Assembly (NCBI GenBank): GCA_039961635.1
Contig: JABRWB010000013.1
Span: 1-64,000, forward strand
Length of the DNA stretch: 64,000 nucleotides
Reading direction: 5' to 3'
DNA from: a bacterium
GTDB lineage: Bacteria > 4484-113 > JAGGVC01
Shown here: positions 50,560 through 60,502 of the stretch, one piece after another
How the letters are laid out: each line of letters starts with the position of its first letter
Position numbering within the stretch: the stretch's first letter is position 1
Made by a program: the position numbers and the translations under genes
Notes under the pieces: model-generated
The model's input: the letters and a program-made list of their open reading frames with translations, nothing else
What the model was told of the DNA's origin: nothing
Databases searched by the model: none

Positions 50560-51320
50560 CGATGCGCGCAATCCCGGCGCTGGTCATTGTGGTTCTCCTT
50601 TCGCTTTCGGCGGGCGTTTTTTCGCAAGAGAAAGACAAGGTTTGGACGCCTTCATCCTCCGAATCGTACTTCCGGGCCTTGCTGTTTCAAGCCCAGCATT
50701 CGGAAGCGAATTACTGGAAGCTGACCGCGGAAGGCGGACTGGAAATAGACCGCAGGGCGAGCCTAGAATCCGCAATCGAAGCATGGATGATAATCTGGCA
50801 GTGCTACGGATACGATCCCGCGGTGGACAAAATCAGAGAGCTGTCCGCGCTTGAGCCCAAACCGGAGCGCCATGTCGGATTTTCGCCCGACCTCACGATC
50901 GAGGCGGACGCGACGTTGATGGACTTGAAAAATCCCAGGTTCGCGGACTACTCGTTTTTCCTGGTGCGCATCACCGACCGCCATTTCGAGACGCTGGAAG
51001 TGAAAAACGGCGCCGTGGCCATCTTGGACTCCGGCGGCAGGTGGCACTATCCGGAGCCGATTGTCGAATCGCATCCGCTGTATCAATCGCTGCGCAAGCT
51101 TGCGTCAACATACGACAGCGAAAGAAACATCGGCGCCGGCATCACGTTCACGTTCAAACAAGTGTTTGGAGCGCGGGGGTTGACATCCGATAAGATTCGT
51201 TTAATATGGGTCGAGACGGGCCGCGGATCGGTGGTGATTCCGTTCCTCGAAACATTAACCAGCTCGAAAGACCTCGGCCCACTGGTGGAAAGGGTAAAGG
51301 CGGCGGAAGGCGCCGGATAA
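50556..51320 (+). CDS. Exported hypothetical protein
   Basis: 254 residues with a signal peptide (ALVIVVLLSLSAGVFSQ) and then a mixed alpha/beta domain. DYSFFLVRITDRHFETLEVK and GITFTFKQVFG look like an Ig-like or surface beta-sandwich, but no family is recognised. The ATG at 50556 overlaps the gltX stop; ATG 50562 is possible. It is probably cotranscribed with gltX and lies 50 bp before dnaE. Confidence 0.6.
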   Translation: MTMRAIPALVIVVLLSLSAGVFSQEKDKVWTPSSSESYFRALLFQAQHSEANYWKLTAEGGLEIDRRASLESAIEAWMIIWQCYGYDPAVDKIRELSALEPKPERHVGFSPDLTIEADATLMDLKNPRFADYSFFLVRITDRHFETLEVKNGAVAILDSGGRWHYPEPIVESHPLYQSLRKLASTYDSERNIGAGITFTFKQVFGARGLTSDKIRLIWVETGRGSVVIPFLETLTSSKDLGPLVERVKAAEGAG

Positions 51321-51372
51321 AGAAATAGATTAACGGATTCGGGACTTTGCCCCGGCGGTCCCGTGTGATTTG

Positions 51373-54300
51373 ATGAAGCCTTTCGTTCACCTGCACAATC
51401 ACAGCGAATACAGCCTCCTGGACGGCATCGCCCCGATGCGCGCCATCGTCGAGCGCGTGCGCGAGCTTGGAATGGACAGCTACGCGCTGACCGACCACGG
51501 AGTGATGTACGGCGTCATTCCGTTTTTCGAGGCCTGCAGGGACGCGGGAATTAAACCCATAATCGGCTGCGAGGTATATCTGGCGAAGCGCGGCCTATTG
51601 GACAAAGATCCGAAGCTCGACCGTCACAGCTATCACCTCACACTTCTCGCGAAAAACCTGGACGGCTACCGCAACCTGATGCGGCTGGTGTCGCTCGCAC
51701 ACTGCAAGGGGATGTTCTACAAGCCGCGCGTCGACAAGGAAGCTCTTTCGGCGCACCGCGACGGGCTGATTTGCCTGTCTGGATGCTTGAACGGTCCGGT
51801 GGCGGGCGCGTTTCTGACAGACGGCGAAGCCGCGGCGCGCAAGGAGCTGGAGGATCTTGCCTCGATATTCGATTCGGATTTCTACGTCGAAATTCAGCGC
51901 CACGGAATCGAAGAGCAGGACCGCGCGCGCGATTACCTAATCGACAAGGCGCGCGCGATGGGGCTTCCGCTTGTGGCGACGAACGACTGCCACTATGTGA
52001 ACAAGAACGACGCCGACGCGCACGACATCGCGCTTTGCATCGGGACGAAGGCGAAGCTGGCGGACGCGGACAGACTGCGCTACGACGTGCCCGAGTTCTA
52101 TATAAAAAGCACCGAGGAAATGGCGGAGCTGTTTTCCGCGGTGCCGGAGGCGCTCGAAATTGCGACGGAGATCGCCAGTCGCTGCAATTTGGAGCTGCCG
52201 CTCGGCAAGGTCGTCTTTCCCGCGTTCGACATCCCCGAAGGAAGAAAGGAAAAGACGCATGCCGAGCTTCTGCGCGCGCTGGTTTACGAGGGCGCGGCGA
52301 AACGGTACGGCGAGCCCGTGCCGAAACACATCTGCGACCGGCTGGACAACGAGCTTGCGGTAATCGAGGAAACGGGATATTCGACCTATTTCCTTATTGT
52401 CTGGGACTTCATCCGGTTCGCGCGCTCGAAGAACATCGCGGTCGGGCCGGGCCGCGGCTCCGGCGCGGGTAGCTGCGTCGCGTACTGCCTGGAAATCACC
52501 GACGTAGACCCCATCCGATTCAACCTGCTTTTCGAGCGGTTTTTGAACAAAGACCGCGTGAGCCTGCCCGACTTCGACATCGACTTCTGCATGGAGCGCC
52601 GCGACGAAGTCATCGAATACGTAAAGGAAAAATACGGCAGGGACAACGTCGCGCAAATAGTCACGTTCAACCACCTGAAGGCGAAGGCCGTGATAAAGGC
52701 CGTGGGGCGCGTCATGGATCTTCCGTTCCAGTACGTGAACGAGGTGACCAAAAAAATCCCGTGGGGGCTGAACGTCACGATCGAGGACGCGATAAAGGAC
52801 AGCCCCGACCTCGTCAAGATGATGGAAGACGACCCGCTTGTGAAGAAAATGGTCGAGGACGCGTCGAAGCTTGAAGGCCTCGCGTCGCATCCCGGAGTGC
52901 ACGCCGCGGGCATCGTCATCGCGTACGGCAAGCTTGAGGATTTCGTCCCGGTGCAGATGTCGAACGAGACCGAGCTGCGCGTCGCGCAGTACGACCTCTC
53001 CGTAATCGAGAAGGCCGGCCTTGTAAAGATGGACTTCCTCGGCCTGCGCACGCTCACGATGCTGGAGGAAGCGGTAAACCTCGTCCGGGAATTCGAGGGA
53101 GTCGAGATCGACCTTCGCAAGCTGCCGCTGGACGACGAGAAAACGTACCGCCTGTTCCAGAAGGGCGACACCGTCGGGGTGTTCCAATTCGAGCGGGCGG
53201 CGGTGCGGCGCATCCTGCGCGAATCGCTTCCGGCGACTATAGAAGATATATCGACCATCAACGGCCTCAACCGCCCCGGCCCGAGCGCGTATACGAAGCA
53301 ATACATCCAAAACCGGCGCAATCCGGAAAACGCGCAGTACGTCATTCCCGAAATCAAGGAAGTTCTGGATGAGACCGCGGGCATCGTCATCTACCAGGAA
53401 CAGGTGATGGAGGCGGCGCGGCGGCTGGCGGGATTTTCGCTGGGCCAGGCCGACATCCTGCGCTGGGCGATGGGCAAGAAAAAGCACTCCGTCATGGAGG
53501 AGCAGAAGGCCAAGTTCATCGCGGGTGCAACCGCAAACGGGCTGTCCACGAAAAAGGCCGAAGAGTATTTCCATTTAATCGAAACCTTCGCGGGCTATGG
53601 ATTCAACAAGTGCCACAGCCTGCCTTACTCGGTCGTTTCGTATTACACGGCGTATTTGAAGGCGCATTACCCGCGCCACTTCATCACCGCACTCATCAAC
53701 AGCTTTCTCGGCTCCGCCGAATTCACCTCGAAATACATCAGGGAAGCGCAGCGGATGGGGATCGCAATCCTTCCGCCCGACGTGAACGCAAGCGAAGGCA
53801 AGTTCCGGCCGGAAGGCGACGGCATACGCTTCGGCCTCGCGGGAATCAAGGGAGTCGGCAAGTCCGCCATTGGCGCGATAGTGACCGAACGCGCCAAAAA
53901 GCCGTTCGCCAGCATCGCCGATTTCATATTCCGCGTGGACACGCGCGCGGTGACGCGCGCGGTGATTGAGGCGCTGATCAAAGCCGGCGCGCTGGACGCA
54001 TTCGATCCGGACCGCGGCAAGCTTCTTTCAGACCTCGATCGCCTCTGCGACCGCAGCAACGATCCGCGCCAGGCTGGCCTGTTCGGGGATGCGGAACCGG
54101 TCGACATCGTCAGCCCGATCATCCGCACCACTTTCACGAAAGCGGAAATTTCGGAGCTGGAGCGCGAGGTGCTTGGCGTGTACCTTTCCGGTCATCCGCT
54201 TGAGGGATGCCCCGTGCTGGAAGACCCCAACCTGATGAGCCCTTCGTCGTTCCTCGAATGGCTGGGCGACAACCTTGAAGTCGTCGGCCGCCAGCACACA

Positions 54301-54945
54301 ATCGAAATCGGCGGCGTGCTTTCCGAAATAAACCAGATGAGCACCAAGGACGGCCGTCCGTTCGCCCGCGCCAAACTTATAGACACCGAAGGCTCGATAG
54401 GCATACTCGTTTTCAACAAACAGCTGGGGAAGGTGCGCGACTTTCTGGTGGAGCGCAATCAAGTCGTAGTCAAGGGCCAAGTCAAGCTGGACGATTACAA
54501 CATGGAGGACGAGAACGACATCGAGGCTTTGCTTGCTGGGGCCGTCGTGATGGTTGCGGATATGAAGCCATACGAAAGCAGGCCGGGCGCGGCGGGCAAC
54601 GGAAACGGCGATATTGACCTCGAATACGGGGAGGCCGGCGAGCCGCCGAATCCCGTTCCGGACGACTCAAACGGCCATGCGCCGGTCGAGCGGAGAATCG
54701 CGCGGCTCGTGGGGGGCGATCCGGACGGAGCGATCGTGATCGAGTATCCCGTTGAAGCCCTGAAAATCGCGGATTTTCACGAGTTTACGGAAGACCTGAC
54801 CCGGGGCGGCGGCCACAGCAAGATAGTCATCAGGATTATGCGGGGCGATACCGCGATCAGGGAGCTTCCCATGCCCGGCCACGTGCGCGCGGACAGGCGC
54901 AGAATCGAGCAGTTGGAGCGCAAGTACAGGTTCAGGACAAAATAG
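51373..54945 (+). CDS. dnaE: DNA polymerase III alpha subunit
   Basis: DnaE is the replicative polymerase. The 1190-residue product starts with a PHP domain (FVHLHNHSEYSLLDG, ALTDHGVMYG). It has the polymerase catalytic motif LPDFDIDF and GPGRGSGAGSCVAYCL, and the HhH region (IKGVGKSAIGAIV). An OB-fold follows (EIGGVLSEINQMSTKDG). A disordered linker near residue 1075 (RPGAAGNGNGD) precedes the tail. ATG 51373 is the natural start; TTG 51370 is adjacent. A GGGAC/GTCCC inverted repeat lies just upstream (51344-51362). Confidence 0.97.
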   Translation: MKPFVHLHNHSEYSLLDGIAPMRAIVERVRELGMDSYALTDHGVMYGVIPFFEACRDAGIKPIIGCEVYLAKRGLLDKDPKLDRHSYHLTLLAKNLDGYRNLMRLVSLAHCKGMFYKPRVDKEALSAHRDGLICLSGCLNGPVAGAFLTDGEAAARKELEDLASIFDSDFYVEIQRHGIEEQDRARDYLIDKARAMGLPLVATNDCHYVNKNDADAHDIALCIGTKAKLADADRLRYDVPEFYIKSTEEMAELFSAVPEALEIATEIASRCNLELPLGKVVFPAFDIPEGRKEKTHAELLRALVYEGAAKRYGEPVPKHICDRLDNELAVIEETGYSTYFLIVWDFIRFARSKNIAVGPGRGSGAGSCVAYCLEITDVDPIRFNLLFERFLNKDRVSLPDFDIDFCMERRDEVIEYVKEKYGRDNVAQIVTFNHLKAKAVIKAVGRVMDLPFQYVNEVTKKIPWGLNVTIEDAIKDSPDLVKMMEDDPLVKKMVEDASKLEGLASHPGVHAAGIVIAYGKLEDFVPVQMSNETELRVAQYDLSVIEKAGLVKMDFLGLRTLTMLEEAVNLVREFEGVEIDLRKLPLDDEKTYRLFQKGDTVGVFQFERAAVRRILRESLPATIEDISTINGLNRPGPSAYTKQYIQNRRNPENAQYVIPEIKEVLDETAGIVIYQEQVMEAARRLAGFSLGQADILRWAMGKKKHSVMEEQKAKFIAGATANGLSTKKAEEYFHLIETFAGYGFNKCHSLPYSVVSYYTAYLKAHYPRHFITALINSFLGSAEFTSKYIREAQRMGIAILPPDVNASEGKFRPEGDGIRFGLAGIKGVGKSAIGAIVTERAKKPFASIADFIFRVDTRAVTRAVIEALIKAGALDAFDPDRGKLLSDLDRLCDRSNDPRQAGLFGDAEPVDIVSPIIRTTFTKAEISELEREVLGVYLSGHPLEGCPVLEDPNLMSPSSFLEWLGDNLEVVGRQHTIEIGGVLSEINQMSTKDGRPFARAKLIDTEGSIGILVFNKQLGKVRDFLVERNQVVVKGQVKLDDYNMEDENDIEALLAGAVVMVADMKPYESRPGAAGNGNGDIDLEYGEAGEPPNPVPDDSNGHAPVERRIARLVGGDPDGAIVIEYPVEALKIADFHEFTEDLTRGGGHSKIVIRIMRGDTAIRELPMPGHVRADRRRIEQLERKYRFRTK

Positions 54946-54958
54946 GCGAAAAGACCCG

Positions 54959-55306
54959 CTACACCCTCGCCATTCCTTCGGCGCCGAGAAGCTCCGCCAT
55001 GTCGTCGTGAATCGGGATAATCCGGTTCAGAAACGTGATGTCGAAAATGTTGCGCACCGGCGGCGGAACGTTGGAAATGCGCATCTCGAGTCCGTTCTTC
55101 GCGAGAAGCTTCTTGCCGAGAATCAACGTGGATATGCCTTTCGAATCAATGAATTCAAGCTCTCGCAGATTGAGAATCAGGTTCTTGTTGCACTTCTGAA
55201 GGATGTTTATAAACAGCTGGTAGAAGTGATCGTTGTTGACCGCGGTGATCGAACCTGCCACGAAGCAGATCTGCCACTTGTCATGCTCTTCGATTCTTAG
55301 ATGCAT
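54959..55306 (-). CDS. STAS-domain protein, anti-sigma-factor antagonist type
   Basis: STAS proteins of the SpoIIAA/RsbV type bind anti-sigma kinases and are switched by Ser phosphorylation. The roughly 115-residue product has LILNLRELEFIDSKGISTLI, where the Ser after Asp matches the phosphorylated position, and the beta-alpha core continues as expected. No anti-sigma kinase or PP2C phosphatase gene is nearby. ATG 55306 is chosen because a TATAAT at 55335-55340 would start transcription downstream of the alternative GTG at 55333. Confidence 0.85.
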   Translation of the reverse strand: MHLRIEEHDKWQICFVAGSITAVNNDHFYQLFINILQKCNKNLILNLRELEFIDSKGISTLILGKKLLAKNGLEMRISNVPPPVRNIFDITFLNRIIPIHDDMAELLGAEGMARV

Positions 55307-55334
55307 ATCAAACGCCGCCGTTTGAATCGGCACG

Positions 55335-55340
55335 ATTATA
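55335..55340 (-). promoter_or_regulatory. -10 for STAS gene
   Basis: TATAAT on the minus strand, 11 bp past the glycosyltransferase stop, would start transcription near 55328 and leave a leader of about 22 nt before ATG 55306. Confidence 0.5.
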
Positions 55341-55350
55341 CCCTACCGCG

Positions 55351-56688
55351 TCAATCCTGATTTTGGCGATGCGCCACGACTTTTACAATTCCGCGCATCG
55401 CGCGGTAAATCGTTTCCGCGAAACCGCCGGGCGCCGGGCCTTTCCGCAATGAACGCGGCGGCGGCGTGTTCCTCGCCAACTCCAACGCCTGCTCCAGCCT
55501 CGGAAGCACGGTCTCCCACGAATACGACAGCCTAAGTCCCGCCACCGCGGCGCGGTAGTTTTCGCCCCACGCGGCGTCCATCGCGCGGCCCAAAACCCAC
55601 GCGACGTTTTCAGGCTCCAGATTGGTTATCGGCAGCGCCGCGCCGGATTCAATGAGCATTTCGGAAACAACGCCGCCGATGCTCGTCGCAACGGGCACTT
55701 CCGCCGACGCGAAATCGAGCAGCCGCGTCCTGTAAGACAGCTCCGTTTCGAGACCTTGCGGATGAAGGTGCACTCCCAGCGCAGCCCGCTTTAGAACATG
55801 AAAGCGTTGTCTGTGCGGAAGCCACCCGGATACCAAAAGCTCGTCGCCGAGCCCCAACTCCGCGCGAAGCCGCGGAACGCGCGCCGCGGAATTCGATGTC
55901 GCACCGCGGTGTCCCGGATGATCCGCACCCAGCACGACCAGCCCCGCGTCCCTTCCTTCTTTCCTCAGGATTGCGAGCGCGCGGATTACAGGTTCGACGA
56001 GCGTCCATGAATACAGGCCGCCGTTTGTCATCAGCCATTTGCGCCCGGGCGCGGAGTCCATCTTGCGCGCCAGTTCGACGACGTCGTCTGCAAGCCCGGC
56101 GTCGGGGGAAAGTTCGCAGGCGTCCATTCCGTTCGGAAGCTCGACGACGGGAGGCGGGTCGGGGCAGTCCGCGTGCCAGACGTCCGCGGCGGACAACCAG
56201 CCGGTCCAGAAGAGCCGCTGCGAGGGCGACGCGACAAGATACGCGCTCGCGCGCGACGCAACCGCGGCGAAATCACGCGCGAATTCGCGCTCCCACGCGC
56301 GCCGTTTCAGCTCCGGCATTCCCGCGTGGACGTGCCTGTTTTCGAGCATGAAAGGGCATATCAGGTCATGGACGAGCGGGCCGCGGAACGCCTGCAATCC
56401 GGGCAATCCGCGGCGCGCCAGCGTGCCCGCGATTACCGCATCGAATTCGGAATGGAGCGAAAAGAACCGCTCCGGCGCGCGAACCGTGAATCCGTCGTAG
56501 TTGCCCGAGCCGCACCGCGCGAACAATTCCGCGATTATTCCGCTGTCGCGCAGGTGCCGCGCAAATCTCCAAAATCTGATGCCGCCCGCGCCCATCCGAT
56601 CTCCGATCGTTTCGTCGCAGACGAGGGCTATTCGTTTCAGTTCGCCGGGCAACCGCGCATCCCCAAGGCCAGGATTGGCCGCAGCCAT
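55351..56688 (-). CDS. Glycosyltransferase family 4-like protein
   Basis: The 445-residue product has a GT-B fold layout. The N-terminal domain begins RIALVCDETIGDRMGAGGIR, the middle has VVELPNGMDACEL, and the C-terminal domain has LVVLGADHPGHR, LVSGWLPHRQR and LLDFASAEVPVATSIGG, typical of the sugar-nucleotide site of GT4 enzymes. The classical EX7E motif is only partly recognisable (ETELSYRTRLLDFA). Substrate is unknown; cell-surface glycan is likely. Start at the ATG 56688; the conserved region starts within 20 residues. Confidence 0.8.
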   Translation of the reverse strand: MAAANPGLGDARLPGELKRIALVCDETIGDRMGAGGIRFWRFARHLRDSGIIAELFARCGSGNYDGFTVRAPERFFSLHSEFDAVIAGTLARRGLPGLQAFRGPLVHDLICPFMLENRHVHAGMPELKRRAWEREFARDFAAVASRASAYLVASPSQRLFWTGWLSAADVWHADCPDPPPVVELPNGMDACELSPDAGLADDVVELARKMDSAPGRKWLMTNGGLYSWTLVEPVIRALAILRKEGRDAGLVVLGADHPGHRGATSNSAARVPRLRAELGLGDELLVSGWLPHRQRFHVLKRAALGVHLHPQGLETELSYRTRLLDFASAEVPVATSIGGVVSEMLIESGAALPITNLEPENVAWVLGRAMDAAWGENYRAAVAGLRLSYSWETVLPRLEQALELARNTPPPRSLRKGPAPGGFAETIYRAMRGIVKVVAHRQNQD

Positions 56689-56713
56689 TCTACAGGATTC
56701 CGCCGCCCCGCCG

Positions 56714-56744
56714 AAAAAAAAACGCCCCCGTAAATCCGGGGGCG
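56714..56744 (-). terminator. Rho-independent terminator of the HtrA-like cluster
   Basis: On the minus strand an 8-bp perfect stem (CGCCCCCG / CGGGGGCG, 6-nt loop) is followed by nine T residues. It lies 25 bp past the stop of the last protease-like gene and 26 bp upstream of the glycosyltransferase start. Confidence 0.93.
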
Positions 56745-56760
56745 CAAATTTCGAAATTTG
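56745..56760. other. 16-bp perfect palindrome next to terminator
   Basis: CAAATTTCGAAATTTG abuts the terminator stem and precedes the stop codon at 56769 by 8 bp. It resembles the AAATTT-centred palindrome after rho. Confidence 0.45.
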
Positions 56761-56768
56761 AGGATTCG

Positions 56769-57887
56769 CTAGATGTAGTAGATGTAAGAAATCTGCCGTT
56801 CTTCAGGAGCGTTTCCGACTTCGAGCGCGATTTTTTGAATGGCGTTCCGGCGCAGGACGTGGAAAGTTACCACCTGGCCTTCCTTGCAGTTCAGAATGAG
56901 TTTTTCAAGCTGGCCCACCGATTTGATCAGGATTTCGTTGCCGGGGGTGGGCTCGAACTTGATAATCAAGTCGCCTTTTACCAAACCGAACTCGAACGCG
57001 GGGCTCAAACCGTCAACTTCCTGAATCAGCACTCCGACATCCCAGAACTCGTCCGGAAGGTCGAAATACATCCTGATGTCGTCGCCCATCTCCTGCCAGC
57101 GGCCGAACACCTGGTCTATCCTTGCGAAAGGCAGTATTCCGATGTACGGCTTGAACGGACGCTCGCCCGTGGCGATCATCTCCCGGGCGAATTTCATAAC
57201 CAAGTCGGACGGCAGGAAGAAGTTGATGTTCGCCGCGTCGCCGCGAACCGCGCCGACGTTCGAGTGGAATCCGATCATTTCGCCTTTCCAGTTGAAAATC
57301 GGAGCCCCTTGGTTGCCGTCGTTGATCGCGCAATCCGCCTGGATCATCTGCGGGACCAATGCAAGCGAAGTGGTGCGGTAATCACGCTTGGCGCTGACTA
57401 TCCCGTAGGTGACCGTGCCTGTGTAGCCCGCGGAATTGCCTACGCATATAGCACTGTCGCCCTGCGCGACGGTGGCCGGATTGCCCACTGCAATCGGACG
57501 AAGCTTCAGCCCCGTGGGATTCACCTTCAGCAGCGCCAGATCGTAAACCTTGTCCTTGACGATTATCTCGCCGTCGCGCTGGGTGCCGTCGTTGAAAGTC
57601 ACCCTAACCAGGTTGGCGTCGCTCACCACGTATTCCTTGCAAAGGATATGCCCCTTGGTGTCGAGAATGATGCCCGTCCCGATTACGGTGGAAATCGCCT
57701 GCTGGCGCGCTGCGCCGAAAAAGCGCAGTTGAGTGTTCACCACGTTCAGCGCTTCGATGGAAACCAAGGAAGGCGCGACCTTCTTCGCCACGGTTTCGGC
57801 AACGAATTCGCGATCCGAAAACTGCGCGAACGCCGCCGCGGAAAAGGCCAACAAAAAAGCAATCGTCAGTAACGCTGTCTTACGCAT
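56769..57887 (-). CDS. HtrA-like PDZ protein with degenerate triad (pseudoprotease B)
   Basis: The 372-residue exported protein (signal LTIAFLLAFSAAAFAQ) has an S1C trypsin-like fold and a C-terminal PDZ domain (from about 275; SPAFEFGLVKGDLI). At the catalytic positions, His of TNxHVV is Tyr (CKEYVV, Y86), Asp is kept (YDLALLKV, D116) and Ser of GNSGGP is Gln (GNQGAP, Q193). With His and Ser gone it cannot work as a serine protease; binding of substrates or of the neighbours is plausible. It is last in the cluster, 16 bp after the active paralogue. Confidence 0.9.
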   Translation of the reverse strand: MRKTALLTIAFLLAFSAAAFAQFSDREFVAETVAKKVAPSLVSIEALNVVNTQLRFFGAARQQAISTVIGTGIILDTKGHILCKEYVVSDANLVRVTFNDGTQRDGEIIVKDKVYDLALLKVNPTGLKLRPIAVGNPATVAQGDSAICVGNSAGYTGTVTYGIVSAKRDYRTTSLALVPQMIQADCAINDGNQGAPIFNWKGEMIGFHSNVGAVRGDAANINFFLPSDLVMKFAREMIATGERPFKPYIGILPFARIDQVFGRWQEMGDDIRMYFDLPDEFWDVGVLIQEVDGLSPAFEFGLVKGDLIIKFEPTPGNEILIKSVGQLEKLILNCKEGQVVTFHVLRRNAIQKIALEVGNAPEERQISYIYYI

Positions 57888-57903
57888 ATCAGCCTCCCTT
57901 CAC

Positions 57904-59094
57904 CTACACTGAAAACTCGGAATCGTAGTTACGCTTCACGTCCGTTTTAACCTTTATTCTGCTGGTTGTCTCGCCGCGCCTGACGGTGAATTCAATTTCC
58001 TCATCTATCGCGCGTTCGAGAATGTAAACCCTCAAATCTTCCGGCGTTTTAAACTTCATTCCGTTGACCTGGAGTATCTCGTCATTCTTCTTGAATCCCG
58101 CGATGTCCGCGGGCGAGCCCGAGCGCACGCCGAAGACGACGATTTTGTCCTTCGGCCTGTAACGCTCGATGAACTCCGTATACTGGTCTGGATTCCAAAC
58201 GCTCCGCGGGAAGCAGATGTCAAGGCCGATCCACGGCCTTGTCTGATGCCTGATAACCGGCTGGTCAGGCGTTGACTTGAGGATGCTGTAGTAGAACTCC
58301 TTCGCCAGACTGATGGGAATCGCCCAGTTGTGACCCTGGGAGTATGCGCCGCTGCCTCCGAAGAAATTAATTCCGATTACCTCGCCTTTCGAATTGAAAA
58401 GCGGGCCGCCGGAATTGCCGCCCGCGATCGCGGCCTGCAGCCTTATCGCGTAGGTGAAGTTGGTGCCGTACTGGTTGCCGAGCCACAGCACGCCCGATCC
58501 CTGGCTTGTGTTGTAAAGGATCAGCGGAAATTCCATGCTGGTGTCCTTGCCCGCCACGACCCTCACCGTCGCGGATTGTTTCAGACCGAAATTGCCGAGG
58601 GGATCGCTTGGATCCACGTTCAACTGGGTCTGGTCGCCCGGCTGGCCCATCGCAAGCGCAAGCTCTCCCGGAACAACGCTGTCGCTGTCTCCGAGCGGGA
58701 CGGGGTGGATCTTCTCGGGCGGGCATCCTTCGAGGATGCCGATCGCTATGTCGAGGCCGGGATCCACGCCGATCAGGTTGCCCCGGTAAGTCGTGTCATC
58801 CCACAGCGTCACCGATGCGAACGCCGCTCCCTGAAGGACGTGCACGTTGGTCATGAAGTGGCCTTCCTTGCTGATGATGAAGCCGCTTCCGATGCTGCCG
58901 CCCGAAGTTGGAATGACGGATGTGACGGATGCGGGGCTGATCGCCACCACGCCGCGTTTGACCTTTTCGATTATCGCGCTCACGCTTGTCGGGTCTTTTG
59001 AAATCGGCGCGGCAAACGACGGCGCGGCGCACAGCGCAAGAAACGCCGCCGTACCCAATACCGCAAAAGCCTTAATCTCCGGCAATCGCATCAC
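57904..59094 (-). CDS. HtrA-like serine protease, triad intact (paralogue 2)
   Basis: The 396-residue exported protease has signal LGTAAFLALCAAPSFAA, triad H85 (MTNVHVL), D115 (GLDIAIG) and S228 (GGNSGGPLF), and a PDZ domain from about 320 (SGSPADIAGFKKNDEIL). It ends KVKTDVKRNYDSEFSV, identical to the end of the next gene upstream, which shows recent tandem duplication. It is longer in the 180-220 loop (MEFPLILYNTSQGSG) than common HtrA. Periplasmic quality control is the expected role. Confidence 0.92.
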   Translation of the reverse strand: MMRLPEIKAFAVLGTAAFLALCAAPSFAAPISKDPTSVSAIIEKVKRGVVAISPASVTSVIPTSGGSIGSGFIISKEGHFMTNVHVLQGAAFASVTLWDDTTYRGNLIGVDPGLDIAIGILEGCPPEKIHPVPLGDSDSVVPGELALAMGQPGDQTQLNVDPSDPLGNFGLKQSATVRVVAGKDTSMEFPLILYNTSQGSGVLWLGNQYGTNFTYAIRLQAAIAGGNSGGPLFNSKGEVIGINFFGGSGAYSQGHNWAIPISLAKEFYYSILKSTPDQPVIRHQTRPWIGLDICFPRSVWNPDQYTEFIERYRPKDKIVVFGVRSGSPADIAGFKKNDEILQVNGMKFKTPEDLRVYILERAIDEEIEFTVRRGETTSRIKVKTDVKRNYDSEFSV

Positions 59095-59109
59095 TTAACC
59101 TCCAAAACA

Positions 59110-60318
59110 CTAAACGGAAAACTCCGAGTCGTAGTTGCGTTTGACGTCGGTTTTCACCGTAATCCTGCTTGTGGTTTCACCGCGCTTGACGGTGAAAACC
59201 AATTGCTCGTCAATCGCTCTTTCCATCACGTAAATCCTCAAATCCTCGGGCGATTCGAACTTAATCCCGTTGACCTGCAAAATCTCGTCATTCTTTTGGA
59301 AGCCCGCGGCATCCGCGGGCGAATCCTTGCGCACCCCGTACACGATTATTTTGCCCTTGGGTCTGTACCGCTCTCTGAACTCGATGTATTGCGCCGGAGT
59401 GCGCACACTGCTGGGAAACACGATGTCCAATCCGAGCCACGGCCTAGCCTGATGCCGGATGAACGGCCTGTCGGGGCTGGAATCCGCAATGCTGTAATAA
59501 AACTCCTTGGCCAGGTTGATCGGGATCGCCCAGTTGGAGCCCTGACTGACCTCGGTCGAGCCCCCGAGGAAGTTGATTCCGATCACTTCGCCCTTGGAAT
59601 TGAACAGCGGCCCCCCGGAATTGCCTCCCGCAATCGGAGTCTGCATTCGGAGCGAGTATGTGAAATTCGTTCCGTACTGCGTTCCGAAGTTAGCCCCGTA
59701 ATTGACCAGGTAATAGTGGGCCGTTTCCGAACACTGGAGCGGGAATTCCATGCTCGTGTCCTTGCCCGCCACAACCCTGACGGTCGCGGACTGCTTCAGA
59801 CCGAAGTTGCCGAACGGATCGCTCGGATCCACGTTCATCTGGGTCTGGTCTCCCGGCTGGCCCATCGCAAGCGCAAGCTCGCCGGGCTTCACCGCATCGC
59901 TGTCGCCAAGCGGCACGGGAAAGATCTTTTCCTTGGGGCAGCCTTCGAGAATGCCTATCGCGACATCGATTCCCGGATCGACCGCGATGAGGTTTCCCCG
60001 GTACGTCGTGTTGTCCCAAAGCGTCACGGCGGCGAACGCGGCGCCCTGAAGCACGTGCACGTTGGTCATGAAGTGGCCTTCCTTGCTGATGATGAAGCCG
60101 CTTCCGATTGAGCCGCCGGTTCCTTGGATCACTTCCGTCACTTCGGTCGGCGCGATGGCCACCACGCCGCGTTTCACCTTTTCGATGATAGCCGCGACGC
60201 TGGTAGGGTCGGTGGTTTTTGCGGCCGCCGCCGCAGCGCCGGCGAACGCGCATTCAATCAGCGCCGCGGCGAGCGCCGCAAGCGCCGATCTCCCGAACAA
60301 ATTTGCTCTGCCAAACAT
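59110..60318 (-). CDS. HtrA-like serine protease, triad intact (paralogue 1)
   Basis: The 402-residue exported protease has an Ala-rich signal and triad H88 (MTNVHVL), D118 (GIDVAIG) and S234 (GGNSGGPLF). A PDZ domain starts near 325 (KDSPADAAGFQKNDEIL). It is highly similar to the gene 15 bp downstream through most of its length, differing mainly in the signal and in the loop 190-215 (SETAHYYLVNYGANF). The loop difference next to the active site suggests the two have different substrates. Confidence 0.92.
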   Translation of the reverse strand: MFGRANLFGRSALAALAAALIECAFAGAAAAAAKTTDPTSVAAIIEKVKRGVVAIAPTEVTEVIQGTGGSIGSGFIISKEGHFMTNVHVLQGAAFAAVTLWDNTTYRGNLIAVDPGIDVAIGILEGCPKEKIFPVPLGDSDAVKPGELALAMGQPGDQTQMNVDPSDPFGNFGLKQSATVRVVAGKDTSMEFPLQCSETAHYYLVNYGANFGTQYGTNFTYSLRMQTPIAGGNSGGPLFNSKGEVIGINFLGGSTEVSQGSNWAIPINLAKEFYYSIADSSPDRPFIRHQARPWLGLDIVFPSSVRTPAQYIEFRERYRPKGKIIVYGVRKDSPADAAGFQKNDEILQVNGIKFESPEDLRIYVMERAIDEQLVFTVKRGETTSRITVKTDVKRNYDSEFSV

Positions 60319-60502
60319 TTAGATCATCCCCTAGGCCATAAGCACCGGAATCTCACAAAAACGCCCGAAGGATACAAGTACGGCACGCGACCGGTAGCCG
60401 CTATGACCATCGCGGCATGGTTATGTTCCCGCCGGGGTGTCTCCCGGACAAAAACTCGATATTCAACGTACAACCGCGGCAAAGCGGCAAATTCGCGTTG
60501 GT
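60319..60502. other. Gap between pseudoprotease A and the active pair
   Basis: This 184-bp gap is the only sizeable one in the cluster. It holds a GC inverted repeat (CCGG...CCGG near 60440) but no T-run and no strong promoter that I can see. Either a separate promoter for the last three genes or plain read-through is possible. Confidence 0.4.
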